Origin: a virus
Reading direction: 5' to 3' (one strand)
IMG/VR virus record: IMGVR_UViG_3300008450_000047
Coordinates: 1 to 56,855 of that record
Length of the DNA stretch: 56,855 nucleotides
Position 1 is the first letter of the stretch. Each line of letters starts with the position of its first letter. Below the pieces are notes generated by a model, which made no database searches, was not told the origin of the DNA, and saw nothing but the letters and a program-made list of their open reading frames with translations. The translations under genes and the position numbers were made by a program. Shown here in pieces: positions 8,801-17,621 of this stretch.

Positions 8801-10162
8801 GAGACCAACTGTGACATAATTTTCTATATCACCTACTAAACTATAAAAAGTTGTAGCTGAAATTGTGCCTGTAATAAATGTATTGCCAGAAATATATAAT
8901 TGTTGACCATCATATGTAAGTCCAGATTGAGCAATTGCAGTATCTGTTGTGTTATCAGATACTAATACTCTATAATTAGCAGGACTTTGAATGGCAGTAA
9001 AACCTGTACCAGATGATCCTGATGTACCAGAACTACCAGATGAACCAGATTCTCCAGAAATACCTGATGAACCAGAACTTCCGTTTGCACCAGATGATCC
9101 AGAACTTCCACTTAATCCTGCTCCTCCTGATGAACCTGAACTACCATTAACTCCAGAACTACCATTTATACCAGAACTTCCGTTTATTCCAGAGCTACCA
9201 TTTATTCCTGATGAACCAGATGTTCCATCATTTCCGTTGTTGCCAGAAGTACCAGAAGTACCAGAAGTTCCAGCTGAACCATCAGTTCCTGATACACCAG
9301 AAGATCCAGAACTTCCAGATTCCCCCGAAGTTCCTGAAGTACCATTTAATCCATTAAATACATATGATATAGAGAATTGTTCTCCTTGTATGGTACTTAA
9401 ATCGCTATTTATTAAAGTAAGATCAAAATCAAAATAAGTTCCATGATCTGTAGAGCCAGCAATTGTGTATAATCCATAATTTGATGGATTTGTGACATTC
9501 GTAATTTTAAAATAAACTAAGTTTCCTGTAACCCTTTTTAAAACATCAATAGTCTCTAACCAATCATATGAATCATTCGAGTTTATATCTAGTGTACTTA
9601 TGCTAATTCTAGTTACAGTACTAAACTTGACTTCATTTAGTATAAAATTTTGGTTTCCGGGGTTATTTGGAGCTTCTAGATCAGTTCTATAAAACCATCT
9701 TAAGCTATTAGAACCATCAAGACCATTGATACCTGATGTTCCAGATGAGCCAGAAGAACCAGAACTACCGCTAGAACCTCGACTCCCGGAACTTCCATTT
9801 GTACCAGACGTTCCAGACGAACCAGAGCTACCATTTATGCCCGAAGAACCTGAACTACCATTTATTCCAGAACTTCCTGATGAGCCTGAACTTCCGTTTC
9901 TTCCTGACGAACCAGCTGATCCAGAAGTACCTGATCCTGTTACTAATGCCCAAGAAGCATTTCCGAAAGCATCAGATTTAAGAAAATAACCATCTTGTGG
10001 GGAATCTTCGAATTTAAAACCATTTGAAACCGTCAGTCCTGATGTAAATTGAGGGTTTTCTGGAATGTCACCACCAATTCTATAAACAATACCAGTATCC
10101 AAATCAGATTGTAATACATAATTAAATGAATCTTTAATAAGTTGATTTGAAATATCTGACAT
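5897..10162 (-). CDS. Long tail fibre with collagen-like and beta-helix domains
   Basis: This 1421-residue fibre protein has, in order, an N-terminal virion-attachment region (1-75), a collagen-like Gly-Ser-Ser stretch (about 75-150), a beta domain, a second collagen-like stretch (about 270-385), and two related pectate-lyase-like beta-helix modules. These begin at the parallel motifs DFNSIKLAVDSITGA (about 465) and DFSSIKSAVDWITGS (about 755). A Ser/Thr-rich beta region follows, then the fibre motif DDHQQYILVDGGRQMTGDL (about 1348-1366). The ORF ends YKNEGQ at TAA, exactly where a third collagen-like stretch would begin; the frame stays open beyond it. The gene has its own TATTTATT box at 10182-10189. 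It is probably a long receptor-binding fibre, possibly with polysaccharide-binding or -cleaving activity in the beta-helix. Confidence 0.88.
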   Translation of the reverse strand: MSDISNQLIKDSFNYVLQSDLDTGIVYRIGGDIPENPQFTSGLTVSNGFKFEDSPQDGYFLKSDAFGNASWALVTGSGTSGSAGSSGRNGSSGSSGSSGINGSSGSSGINGSSGSSGTSGTNGSSGSRGSSGSSGSSGSSGTSGINGLDGSNSLRWFYRTDLEAPNNPGNQNFILNEVKFSTVTRISISTLDINSNDSYDWLETIDVLKRVTGNLVYFKITNVTNPSNYGLYTIAGSTDHGTYFDFDLTLINSDLSTIQGEQFSISYVFNGLNGTSGTSGESGSSGSSGVSGTDGSAGTSGTSGTSGNNGNDGTSGSSGINGSSGINGSSGINGSSGVNGSSGSSGGAGLSGSSGSSGANGSSGSSGISGESGSSGSSGTSGSSGTGFTAIQSPANYRVLVSDNTTDTAIAQSGLTYDGQQLYISGNTFITGTISATTFYSLVGDIENYVTVGLSGSNVDFNSIKLAVDSITGATEDNPWEVRVYPGLYYEDPIIMKSWITVRGSNSTATIVEASNSANTVFFMADQSMISDMQIQGSTASGTSAIIYSSSTTPQLNAISYVENVRFGENYTHAKTVGTGGGNCIMQCSNVKYGGYPFTIGFVVTNDGTGIGRMQLRNVTSTNGGVTTTTGLIFAKADAPNCAFIVNGCLLTKAVGAAAGTGFWVENGASLRLTAVNFQRWATAIYAPNTGSSPSIYGSALNFENNTKDIIVEHPSATGHIDGADTFLKTEIPINAPLYEVNQDPKRIIVAKKGGDFSSIKSAVDWITGSSSSNRFVVSVGPGEFFENEIDLTSKPYVSIVGSNIQTTQIFPNSTSQHIIKLGINNEISFLSLSGAGSSYSAIYVDDIGDFAQAHKISVYDCDIGVWVKSSTQDTKFYGEYMDFNGDFTYGVRVDATNSFSALANMENYYLFPTYDNVIGNSADGLGARLNLYTGEFEGAQLTGSTAIKLSDQAELEAGNLDIQDWNKSFEIPNSGGGPVARIVGSMIHNSITYDIEILNPAASFRYQGISDHTKIYNVSNNVFWNFLDDVDGENDITRKISVTFSDGTHTDASTLIFQSSSMGLLNGGTITIVSGLTINTTSGFGYVADQIDNSIIKRYDWNNNQITLSANTNNYIYISNNGSLVANSGLPDPFYSIIMGRVVTNSTGIELIDQSPYNAQHTANLLSSFNRQALGPVFSTGSIVTTGTTAFTLDVSTGNYWLSENNFLPTGGTSINFTQYWNNGSGFTTSATTYVNSSQFNPNQNSLSSLTSSYYTKHTLYVVGDGINEEYFLVLGQNEYATLIETEDAPLPIPPDFFTDGVVSIASIYIKDGESGIVQIEDIRPVIGFKSSGVNATSVHGNLLGLTSDDHQQYILVDGGRQMTGDLGIGGFDIYNINQITSTGITTNTLNVANLSNDESLTRYVVVDVSGNTFYKNEGQ
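9003..9356 (-). repeat. Collagen-like GSS repeat, second segment
   Basis: Gly-x-y triplets (GTS, GSS, GIN, GVS, GES) run from about residue 270 to 385 of the fibre. The antisense strand consequently shows a long Pro-Glu-rich ORF that should not be annotated. Confidence 0.85.
9712..9942 (-). repeat. Collagen-like GSS repeat, first segment
   Basis: Gly-x-y triplets (GSS, GIN, GTS, GRN) cover about residues 75-150 of the fibre, between the N-terminal region and the first beta domain. Confidence 0.85.
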
Positions 10163-10181
10163 ATTAGTTGTAAAACTTTAA

Positions 10182-10189
10182 AATAAATA
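10182..10189 (-). promoter_or_regulatory. TATTTATT candidate late promoter box (long fibre)
   Basis: The minus strand reads TATTTATT 19 bases before the ATG of the long fibre gene. Confidence 0.55.
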
Positions 10190-10215
10190 TAGAAATAATA
10201 CTAAAAAAGGAAATT

Positions 10216-10470
10216 TTAATTCATTGTTCCTTGTTTTGAAATCCATTCATCTGATGAAAGTATTTCCAAAATCTGTATCTGATTATAAGGGCCTTCTTTT
10301 GTTATTAATGCAGATATAAAATCAGGTTCTTGATTATTTTCCCATTTTATAAAAGTTTTAGAACCATCAGAACTATATCTTAATGTATCTATTGAATTTT
10401 CACAAATTTGTTCAAAATCAATCTTATTTAACTCTGAAACATTTATTATTAAATAATTTCTATTTTCCAT
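10216..10470 (-). CDS. Small protein between two fibre genes
   Basis: The protein has 84 residues and is of unknown function. Its ATG overlaps the stop codon of the LamG gene by one base (TAATG), so it is translated as part of that operon. It begins MENRNYLIINVSELNK and reads as an alpha/beta fold with Trp and acidic residues (for example FIKWENNQEPDF), ending SDEWISKQGTMN. There is no signal peptide or membrane segment. Small genes between fibre genes often encode fibre-assembly chaperones or small baseplate adaptors. I see no motif that decides this. Confidence 0.7.
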   Translation of the reverse strand: MENRNYLIINVSELNKIDFEQICENSIDTLRYSSDGSKTFIKWENNQEPDFISALITKEGPYNQIQILEILSSDEWISKQGTMN

Positions 10471-12167
10471 TATATAAATCTATAATTTAGTGATTGATAA
10501 TTTTGATTAACTTGTGTTGATGTTAATTCAGTATTATAAAATGAAGCATAAGCTATATTTCCATTGAAATAAAAACCATTAGCACCTGTCCAAGCTGCAC
10601 TATAGCCTGCTCCTAAAAAATAATAATAAGTCGCTGAATAATTATTTTGTGTTTTAGAAATAGTACCAATCAAATTATTATCTAAATATGTTTTATGTGA
10701 TGTTGATGCGAATGTTACAACAATATTATGCCAATTACCATCATTAACAGAAGTAACTGAAGTTGTTGAATTTGATACTGATCCACCCCAAAAACAAGAT
10801 GTAACTATTTTTCCAGAAGAATTAATATAGATAGCAGGAACATAACCCGAGGCAGAAGAAGGGTTTGTTGTATTTTGTTGTCCAAATAAAGTTCCTCCAG
10901 CTGTAGTTGTTTTAAACCAAATAGATACACTAAAAGGTGTTCCCGCATCGTGGTTGAAAAAGTTTGCTGGTAATGAAACATAATCATTTGCACCATCAAA
11001 TACAATGCTTCCACCATTAGATAAATTAAATGTTGGCCCATTTGTCAAAGTACCATTATTCTGAACAGATGAAACTGTGCTTTTCCATAATGTTCCGATT
11101 TGAGGGTAAGATAAAACATTACCTGCATCTAGATTAAGAATTAATCCATTAGTTTCAACTCCAACTGGAACTGCATGAGCATTATAGTTCTGTAGAATTT
11201 CTGTTGAATTTAAAGATCTATTATAAATTTTAGAATTTAACAAATTACCATCAATATAATCTGTAGTATCCCATCTTCTCATTAATCTACCACCGGCACC
11301 AGAAGATAGGGCGGTTGTCAAAGTTGATGCGGAAGAATAATATTTACCATCAACATAAAAAAATAATTGTGAGCCATTATAGGTTACTGAATAATGATAC
11401 CATTGGTCTGTTGTGGGTGTAAAGCCAGCTGATGGTAATTGCCAAGATCCATTAAAAAATCCTCCATATATTTTACCATCCCAAGGAGCATTTAAATATC
11501 CTATAGCATAATTTACATAATTTCCTGAAGGTCCGGGAAAAGTATTAGTTATAAATGTAGGATAAGCATTTGAAACAGGAGTAGAATTTTGTTTAGCCCA
11601 AACTTCAACTGTAAAATTATTTAAATTACCTAAATCATTAAAAGTTGCATAATTACTACTTGAAGAAGCAAAATTTATATATGAACTTCTACCTGATAAA
11701 ACATATGTTGGAGAGTTTAATAAAGTAACATTGAATCCACTATAACTTAAATCAGTCCAAGTTGTTCCGCTTCCACAGTATGAGGGTAAAAAATTAGAAT
11801 CAACCATTAATCTTAATCCGTTTGTTACTATGTCTGGATAATCTTTATTGACACATATTATATCTGATTGTCCAACATACCAAGCTGCAGCTTGGCTAAA
11901 TGTTGTATGATTAATTCCTGATATATAATTTGTCAGTGTAATAAATTCTAAATCATTTCCCGGACAAAATATTGATGGTCCTTGAGAAATTTTATTAACA
12001 TAAATAGTATATCCACTAGCTTTTGGAGTTATGCCATTCCAAAAACCTGTTGAGCTAGTTGGACCGTATGCTGCAAGAGAATTAATTCCCAGTGCAAAAT
12101 TTTTAGCCTTAACTGCATTATTTACTTGAGAAGTGCTGTATTTTATTTTATTTGGGGGAATTGGCAT
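10470..12167 (-). CDS. Tail protein with two LamG/concanavalin-like domains
   Basis: The protein has 565 residues. The N-terminal part (about 1-110) is probably the attachment module. Two tandem LamG-type jelly-roll domains follow (about 112-335 and 340-560). Diagnostic features are NFTVEVWAKQ, QWYHYSVTYNGSQLFFYVDG and IYNRSLNSTEILQNY in the first, and PFSVSIWFKTT, NWHNIVVTFASTSHKTYLD and FYNTELTSTQVNQNYQSL in the second. LamG domains bind carbohydrates, so a host-surface glycan receptor role is likely. It is the first cistron of the fibre operon, with a TATTTATT box 14 bases before its ATG. Confidence 0.85.
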   Translation of the reverse strand: MPIPPNKIKYSTSQVNNAVKAKNFALGINSLAAYGPTSSTGFWNGITPKASGYTIYVNKISQGPSIFCPGNDLEFITLTNYISGINHTTFSQAAAWYVGQSDIICVNKDYPDIVTNGLRLMVDSNFLPSYCGSGTTWTDLSYSGFNVTLLNSPTYVLSGRSSYINFASSSSNYATFNDLGNLNNFTVEVWAKQNSTPVSNAYPTFITNTFPGPSGNYVNYAIGYLNAPWDGKIYGGFFNGSWQLPSAGFTPTTDQWYHYSVTYNGSQLFFYVDGKYYSSASTLTTALSSGAGGRLMRRWDTTDYIDGNLLNSKIYNRSLNSTEILQNYNAHAVPVGVETNGLILNLDAGNVLSYPQIGTLWKSTVSSVQNNGTLTNGPTFNLSNGGSIVFDGANDYVSLPANFFNHDAGTPFSVSIWFKTTTAGGTLFGQQNTTNPSSASGYVPAIYINSSGKIVTSCFWGGSVSNSTTSVTSVNDGNWHNIVVTFASTSHKTYLDNNLIGTISKTQNNYSATYYYFLGAGYSAAWTGANGFYFNGNIAYASFYNTELTSTQVNQNYQSLNYRFI

Positions 12168-12181
12168 TAAAATAGTTTTAT

Positions 12182-12189
12182 AATAAATA
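12182..12189 (-). promoter_or_regulatory. TATTTATT candidate late promoter box (LamG protein)
   Basis: The minus strand reads TATTTATT 14 bases before the ATG of the LamG protein gene, within the divergent region shared with the DnaE-like gene. Confidence 0.55.
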
Positions 12190-12229
12190 TTTTTATTTTA
12201 AAAAAATAGAAAAAATTATAATTTTATTG

Positions 12230-12237
12230 TATCTTTG
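12230..12237 (+). promoter_or_regulatory. Bacteroidota-type -7 box before the DnaE-like gene
   Basis: TATCTTTG fits the known Bacteroidota -7 consensus TAnnTTTG and lies 27 bases before the ATG. I see no convincing -33 TTTG element at the right spacing, so this is tentative. Confidence 0.4.
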
Positions 12238-12264
12238 AAAGTCCATTGATATTTAAATATAATT

Positions 12265-15200
12265 ATGCCAAATTGCAGTTGTAATAATCCAAGATGCAAG
12301 CACCGTCCGATGGTGCATTTACATTTACACACTGATTTTTCAACTTTAGATGGAGCTTCAAAATCAGCTAATTACGTAAAATTAGCTAAAGAATTTAATC
12401 ATCCAGCAATCACAATATTGGACCATGGTAATGCTTCTGGTTGGTTGACACATTTTCAAAAGTGTAAATCTGCTGGAATAAAACCTATTCTCGGTATGGA
12501 AGCTTATTTAAATGATAATTTAGATAAAAATATACCGAAAGAAGAAGCTGAAAGTATTGATAATTCAGCCAAAAATACTCATCAATCTATTATTATAAAA
12601 AATCAGGAAGGGTATGTAAATTTAAATAAATTAATTTATAGATCATTTACTGAAGGATATTATTATAAAGGAAGAATTACTACTGAGTGGTTAATTGAAA
12701 ATAAAAAAGGATTAATTGTTACATCCTCCTGTATGGCATCAAAATTTGCCAGATTGATATCTGAGGGTAAAGAAAAAGAAGCTGAAGAAAGAATTTTATT
12801 ATTTAAAAGAGAATTTGGTGATGATTTTTATGCAGAACTTCAATTTAATGAAATTGAAGAACAAAAAATCTATAATAAATTCATTTTAAAAATGATTAAA
12901 AAGCATGATTTACAACCAATTTTAACTGGGGACGTTCATTATGCTATGCCGGAAGATAATAGATTACAGGATATTTTAATTGCAATAAACCAAAGTCAAC
13001 CAGTAGGAAGAGCGTTTTCATTACAAGCAAGAGAATTATATTATACAAATTTCGAGAATTTTCACGAAATGAATAAACGTTTAGGTTTTAATTATCCTGA
13101 ACACTATGTAGACTTTTGTTTAGATAATACTTTGAAGGTCGCTGAAAAATGCAATTTTGAATTTGAAATGACCGATGATAAGTACCCTAAATATGAACCT
13201 ACACCTGATGTTATAAAATATTTTAAAACAGATAACACAATAGAAATAATTCAAAAACTATCTAAAGCTAAATTAAAACAAAAATTAAAGGATTACGAAA
13301 AGACGGGTGTTGTAAAAATTGATTACGAAAAAGAAAAAATTTATTATGACCGTCTAGATTATGAGTTAAAAGTTATTGAAGATAAAAAAGTACTTGATTA
13401 TTTTTTGGTCGTTTGGGAGCTAATTAGATTTTGTAAAGATAATGATATAGCAACAGGTCCGGGACGTGGTTCCGCTGCCGGAAGCTTATTATCATGGTGT
13501 TTAGATATTACAAAAATTGATCCTGTAAGATTTGATTTATATTTTGAAAGATTCTTAAATCCAGAGAGAAAATCTATGCCGGATATTGATACAGATTTTG
13601 AAGCTGGCACAGATGAAAAGACATTAAATTTTCTTTATGGAAAATATGGAAAAGAACGTGTAGTTCCAGTAATTACGTTTGGAACCTTCAATGAAAAAGG
13701 TTGTATAAAAGATGTTGCTAGAGCTCTAGGTCAAGACACTGGATTCGAAAGTGATATTTTTGCCGTCACTAAGGAAATGCCAACAAAATGGGATTCTTCG
13801 CTTGAGGAATGGTTAATACATTGGCCAAATGATCCTATGTGTAGCGATAGGGTAAGGAAGTGGATTTTAGATCCACACAATAAAGAGGTTATTGATAATA
13901 CATTAAAATTACAAGGTCAATTAAGAAATCTTGGAAAACATGCTGCTGGAATTGTAATAACACCGGGCCCAATTTGGGAGAGTATGCCAGTTAATATTTG
14001 CAAAGGTCAAATAGTTTCTGGTTTCCAAGAATCAGGAAATGCAAAAGACCTTTCTTCTATTGGTATATTAAAACTTGATCGTTTAAAATTAGAAACATTA
14101 AACGTTATAAAAGATTGCATAAAATATATAAGAGAAAGACATGGAGATGAAATAGGTGATAAGGTCCAATTAGAAGTAGATTATGTTAATTTAGAAGATA
14201 AAAATCTGTATGATGAATTGAGATTAGGTTTTAATCAAGGTATTTTTCAGTTTGAGTCTGAAGGTATGAATGCAATGTTAAAATCTATGAAATGCGAAAA
14301 TTTTGACGAATTAGTAGCAGCAAACGCATTGTATCGTCCCGGACCGATGGGAATTAAGGCTCATGAAGAATTTATTAAAAATAAATTTGAGCCTGAAAAA
14401 AGAACTTATGCCCATAGTATATTAGCTCCACTGTTAGAAAAAACAAATGGAGTTTTAATATATCAAGAACAATTGATGTTTATTGCTAATCAAATAGGAG
14501 GAATGAGTTTAGGTGAAGGGGATAATTTGCGTAAGGCAATGGATGGTGCAGGTAAGATAATATCAAAAAAATTAGAGGGAAAAGAGTTATCAAATGATGA
14601 AGAAAATAATAAAAATTACAAATCCTATAAGGATTTGTGGAAAAAATTCATCGATGGTGCGATTGCAAAAGGCTTGTCTGTAGAAGACGTTGAAAAAATT
14701 GAATCTTGGTTAATTAAATATCTTGGCTATTCATTTAATTTGAGTCACAGTTTGAGTTATAGCTATGTTGCAGCACAAACATTATTTTTAAAACATTATT
14801 ATCCAACTGAATTTTATTGTGCTCTTCTAAATCATCCAAAAACTGGTAATGATGATGAAAAAAATAAAGCATGGTTAAATTCAGCACTTTTATCTGCAAT
14901 GTCGAAAGGAATAAAAATTGTTCCTCCTAATAGAAAATCAAACTGGGATTGGACGATTATTGAAGATAAAATTATTGCTATGGGTTATTCTTCAATAAAT
15001 GGTATGGGAGAAATAGCTTTCAAAGAATTAAAGAATAACAGAGTCGAATTAATGGATAAAGAAATGTTTTTCTCAACAAAATGGTCTAAATTCAATAAAA
15101 CAAATTTTGAATCATGTTTGAAAGCTGGTTTGTTTGATGATTGGTCAAATTCTAGAGAAGAACTCATAGAAATGAAACAGATAAAATATAAGCAAAGCAA

Positions 15201-15675
15201 CCAATTAGATATGTTCACAAACGATGTCGATACAGTTTTGACGGTTGCTGAAAGAAAATTTAAAAATAAAGATTTTGAAAAGACTACAGATCAGATTAGA
15301 TATGATCAGTTTCTAGAAATTTGTTCATTAGATTTAAATTTATTAAATAAAATAGCGAGTGTAAAAGAACAATTCATGAAAGCAACTGGTCTAAATATAG
15401 ATTCAGCCTTGAATTTTGAGGATACAAATAAATTTTATTATTTTATGATAAATCATATTGAGAAAAAAACTGCTCAATGGGATGGATCAAATTATTATGT
15501 TTTGACAATTTCTGATGGTGCTGCAACCAAAAAGGTTACCATGAACAATGATCTATATGAAAGGATGAGATTGATTTTAGAGACAAATTGTTTTTATGTA
15601 ACAAAGTTCTTTAAAAATAAAAAAGGGTTCTTGAATTTCACTAATTCTGCCCCATTCAGAAAAATAATTGTTTAA
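12265..15675 (+). CDS. dnaE: DNA polymerase III alpha subunit-like replicase (family C)
   Basis: At 1136 residues it is close to the usual DnaE length. A PHP domain begins at HLHLHTDFSTLDGA (about 18-31). The polymerase core has PGRGSAAGS (about 398-406), PDIDTDFE (about 437-444) carrying the first two catalytic Asp, and LKLDRLKLETL (about 602-612) for the third. A canonical beta-clamp-binding pentapeptide QLDMF lies near residue 980, matching the internal clamp motif of bacterial DnaE. The N-terminus has an unusual Cys/His cluster (CSCNNPRCKH). A family C enzyme is unusual next to a T4-like tail module, where a family B polymerase is the norm. It stands alone between fibre and lysis operons, convergent with the holin gene (4-base overlap), with a host-type -7 box upstream. 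The clamp may come from the host. Confidence 0.95.
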   Translation: MPNCSCNNPRCKHRPMVHLHLHTDFSTLDGASKSANYVKLAKEFNHPAITILDHGNASGWLTHFQKCKSAGIKPILGMEAYLNDNLDKNIPKEEAESIDNSAKNTHQSIIIKNQEGYVNLNKLIYRSFTEGYYYKGRITTEWLIENKKGLIVTSSCMASKFARLISEGKEKEAEERILLFKREFGDDFYAELQFNEIEEQKIYNKFILKMIKKHDLQPILTGDVHYAMPEDNRLQDILIAINQSQPVGRAFSLQARELYYTNFENFHEMNKRLGFNYPEHYVDFCLDNTLKVAEKCNFEFEMTDDKYPKYEPTPDVIKYFKTDNTIEIIQKLSKAKLKQKLKDYEKTGVVKIDYEKEKIYYDRLDYELKVIEDKKVLDYFLVVWELIRFCKDNDIATGPGRGSAAGSLLSWCLDITKIDPVRFDLYFERFLNPERKSMPDIDTDFEAGTDEKTLNFLYGKYGKERVVPVITFGTFNEKGCIKDVARALGQDTGFESDIFAVTKEMPTKWDSSLEEWLIHWPNDPMCSDRVRKWILDPHNKEVIDNTLKLQGQLRNLGKHAAGIVITPGPIWESMPVNICKGQIVSGFQESGNAKDLSSIGILKLDRLKLETLNVIKDCIKYIRERHGDEIGDKVQLEVDYVNLEDKNLYDELRLGFNQGIFQFESEGMNAMLKSMKCENFDELVAANALYRPGPMGIKAHEEFIKNKFEPEKRTYAHSILAPLLEKTNGVLIYQEQLMFIANQIGGMSLGEGDNLRKAMDGAGKIISKKLEGKELSNDEENNKNYKSYKDLWKKFIDGAIAKGLSVEDVEKIESWLIKYLGYSFNLSHSLSYSYVAAQTLFLKHYYPTEFYCALLNHPKTGNDDEKNKAWLNSALLSAMSKGIKIVPPNRKSNWDWTIIEDKIIAMGYSSINGMGEIAFKELKNNRVELMDKEMFFSTKWSKFNKTNFESCLKAGLFDDWSNSREELIEMKQIKYKQSNQLDMFTNDVDTVLTVAERKFKNKDFEKTTDQIRYDQFLEICSLDLNLLNKIASVKEQFMKATGLNIDSALNFEDTNKFYYFMINHIEKKTAQWDGSNYYVLTISDGAATKKVTMNNDLYERMRLILETNCFYVTKFFKNKKGFLNFTNSAPFRKIIV

Positions 15676-16154
15676 TCGTTTCTTGACTTACCTTTCCCAA
15701 AAAATATTTCTTGGACTAATTTCATTTTTTTCTTCATGTGATTATATATTTCATCAGAAATTACATTTAAAGCATGAAGGTTTTCTATGATAGAAATTAC
15801 AAGTGTGCTAATAAAACCAAAATAAAGTGTTCCCGGTAACCAACTAAATATATCGTCAACTTTTGCCAAATTCCAACCCAAACTCAACAAAGAAACATAC
15901 AATACCATAATAACTAATATTCTGGGTAATTTGGCTGAAGAAAATATATTTTGTTTAAAAGCTTTTAAAATTCCTGTCAAAGAATCAAAAGCTATAAACC
16001 CGAGTAATACATAAATTGCTTGAGCATCATCATATATATATGATGTTATAAATGTTGATATAGCTCCTATTGAAGCGATTACTGTGTTTGTATAAATATG
16101 GTCTAATCCAAAAGCACTTTTTACCAAATCCTTAATTGATTCAAAACCACACAT
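15672..16154 (-). CDS. Holin, phage_holin_4-type
   Basis: This 160-residue protein has four predicted membrane segments: near the N-terminus (VIASIGAISTFITSYI), YVLLGFIAFDSLTGIL, ILVIMVLYVSLLSLGW and LYFGFISTLVISIIENL. The FDSLTGILKAF block is typical of the toxin-secretion/phage-lysis holin family. A charged C-terminal tail follows (MKKKMKLVQEIFFGKGKSRND). A TTG at 16193 would extend it by 13 residues. I prefer the ATG at 16154 because a TATTTATT box at 16192-16199 would otherwise overlap the start. It is the last gene of the lysis-like cassette and overlaps the dnaE stop tail to tail. Confidence 0.8.
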   Translation of the reverse strand: MCGFESIKDLVKSAFGLDHIYTNTVIASIGAISTFITSYIYDDAQAIYVLLGFIAFDSLTGILKAFKQNIFSSAKLPRILVIMVLYVSLLSLGWNLAKVDDIFSWLPGTLYFGFISTLVISIIENLHALNVISDEIYNHMKKKMKLVQEIFFGKGKSRND

Positions 16155-16191
16155 TAAATGATTATCTTTCACTATATTTAATTTATCTAAC

Positions 16192-16199
16192 AATAAATA
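16192..16199 (-). promoter_or_regulatory. TATTTATT candidate late promoter box (holin)
   Basis: The minus strand reads TATTTATT 37 bases before the preferred holin ATG, within the 55-base gap after the T9SS-cargo-like gene. The spacing is longer than for the other boxes, so confidence is lower. Confidence 0.35.
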
Positions 16200-16209
16200 A
16201 TTATTTTTT

Positions 16210-17616
16210 TTATTTTTTAATTAAAATTTTTTGTGCTTTTCCTCTCTCATCCACTATGATTATTACTCCTTCGTGATCCAAGCTGGTTTCTCTTCCGAAA
16301 ACATCATAAATTCTATATATTGGGTCTTCCTTACTATTTAAATTAACTGAAATCCAATCGAAACATTCATATTTACCATCATAATCTGTTTGACATAATT
16401 TATAATATTTTGATGGAGTTAAATCAACACAGGAATATTCTCTAGGAAAATTTGAATTTCCTGCACCATCTATCCTAATTAATTCATTTAAATCATTTAA
16501 ATTGTTAGATTCATAAACAGTAAAATAATCATTATTTATTTCACTAGCAGTTTTCCAGTTAAGTTCAACCTTTTCATTTTTCACAAATCCCAAGAAATAA
16601 AGTAATTGTATTGGTAGTGGTGAAAAATTATTTATTGTATCCGTGACAGAGCCTATATATGTTGAACAATTTGCTCCTATACCATTTAGACCAGCAACAA
16701 GTGGAAAGTTGATTCCACCTCCTGATACAGATGAAAGAGTATATGTAATTGTTTCACTTGGTTCATTGATTCCATCTGTCAACCCTGTTATCGGAATTGA
16801 TATTTCACCTAGATTGGTTCCAGAGTTTAAATTTGGATTATAATCTCCAGATGGCAGATTTAAAGTTATATTTCCTGAATTAATTGAAATTGTCCCTCTG
16901 CTAGGATTACCTATTGTAAAATCATTTGGATAAGTGGCAGTACCCGTTAAATTTAAATTAATTGTTGCCGGAGATGTCAATGTACCATTTACAATTAAAA
17001 TTAAATTTGTTTGAACACCTTCATTTTGTCTAGAAGGCGTAAAGTTTTTTAGACTAATTATTGGTTTTAATGATATAGTAATATCATCAATCAAGTTACC
17101 TGTAGATCCACCAGTAACAGCAACAAAACCTATTCTTTTTAAACCTCCTGTACCATTATTTGTCAAAGTGCCCGTATAATTAACCCAACTATTTGTTGCT
17201 GTATAAACTACAGATTGAGATATAACAGTATTATTTAATTCAGTCAATTGTGCTCTCATCTGTTCTGTATTTGTAGTCCTTTTCAAATACCAAATAGAAT
17301 AATTAACAACTTCATTGGGAGCTAAACATAACTCTTGATATAAAAAAGCTGAATTGTTCGCATTTATTTCAGCAAATTGAATTCCTGAACGTGAAGTTTT
17401 GCTTTGAAAACCAGTACCCCAAATTTCTATTACAGCAGTTGGATCTGTAGTTTTCCAACCGGGAACACTAGCTACTGGAAATAAGTTATAACAATTGGTA
17501 CAACCTAATGAAGGTTGTTCAAAACCCGGATTTACTATTAATCTTGTAGGTATTTGACCAAATAAAGAATTAAATAATAATGTAAATAAAAAAACTAAAA
17601 AAATAAAATTTTTCAT
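16210..17616 (-). CDS. Secreted protein resembling a T9SS cargo
   Basis: The protein has 468 residues. It has a classical signal peptide (MKNFIFLVFLFTLLFNSLFG, cleavage near Gln21). A jelly-roll/carbohydrate-binding-like domain (about 25-185) begins LIVNPGFEQP and includes VPGWKTTDPTAVIEIWGTGF. A Calx-beta-like domain (about 195-300) includes ATYPNDFTIG and INEPSETITYTLSS. A fibronectin-like segment begins LPIQLLYFLGF with VELNWKTASEINNDYFTVY. The end (YRIYDVFGRETSLDHEGVII, then a Lys-rich strand) resembles a type A T9SS C-terminal sorting domain. This architecture is typical of flavobacterial surface proteins. It lies between the spanin-like pair and the holin. It may be a host-derived gene for surface modification or superinfection exclusion; that role is inferred. 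Confidence 0.75.
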   Translation of the reverse strand: MKNFIFLVFLFTLLFNSLFGQIPTRLIVNPGFEQPSLGCTNCYNLFPVASVPGWKTTDPTAVIEIWGTGFQSKTSRSGIQFAEINANNSAFLYQELCLAPNEVVNYSIWYLKRTTNTEQMRAQLTELNNTVISQSVVYTATNSWVNYTGTLTNNGTGGLKRIGFVAVTGGSTGNLIDDITISLKPIISLKNFTPSRQNEGVQTNLILIVNGTLTSPATINLNLTGTATYPNDFTIGNPSRGTISINSGNITLNLPSGDYNPNLNSGTNLGEISIPITGLTDGINEPSETITYTLSSVSGGGINFPLVAGLNGIGANCSTYIGSVTDTINNFSPLPIQLLYFLGFVKNEKVELNWKTASEINNDYFTVYESNNLNDLNELIRIDGAGNSNFPREYSCVDLTPSKYYKLCQTDYDGKYECFDWISVNLNSKEDPIYRIYDVFGRETSLDHEGVIIIVDERGKAQKILIKK

Positions 17617-17621
17617 AAATT

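Noticed and set aside
8991-9437. Plus-strand ORF rich in Pro, Glu and Leu
   Set aside because: It is the antisense of the collagen-like GSS codons in the fibre gene. The regular PE/PD pattern is a direct product of Gly-Ser repeats read in reverse.
9726-9989. Second Pro-Glu-rich plus-strand ORF
   Set aside because: Same antisense effect over the first collagen-like segment.
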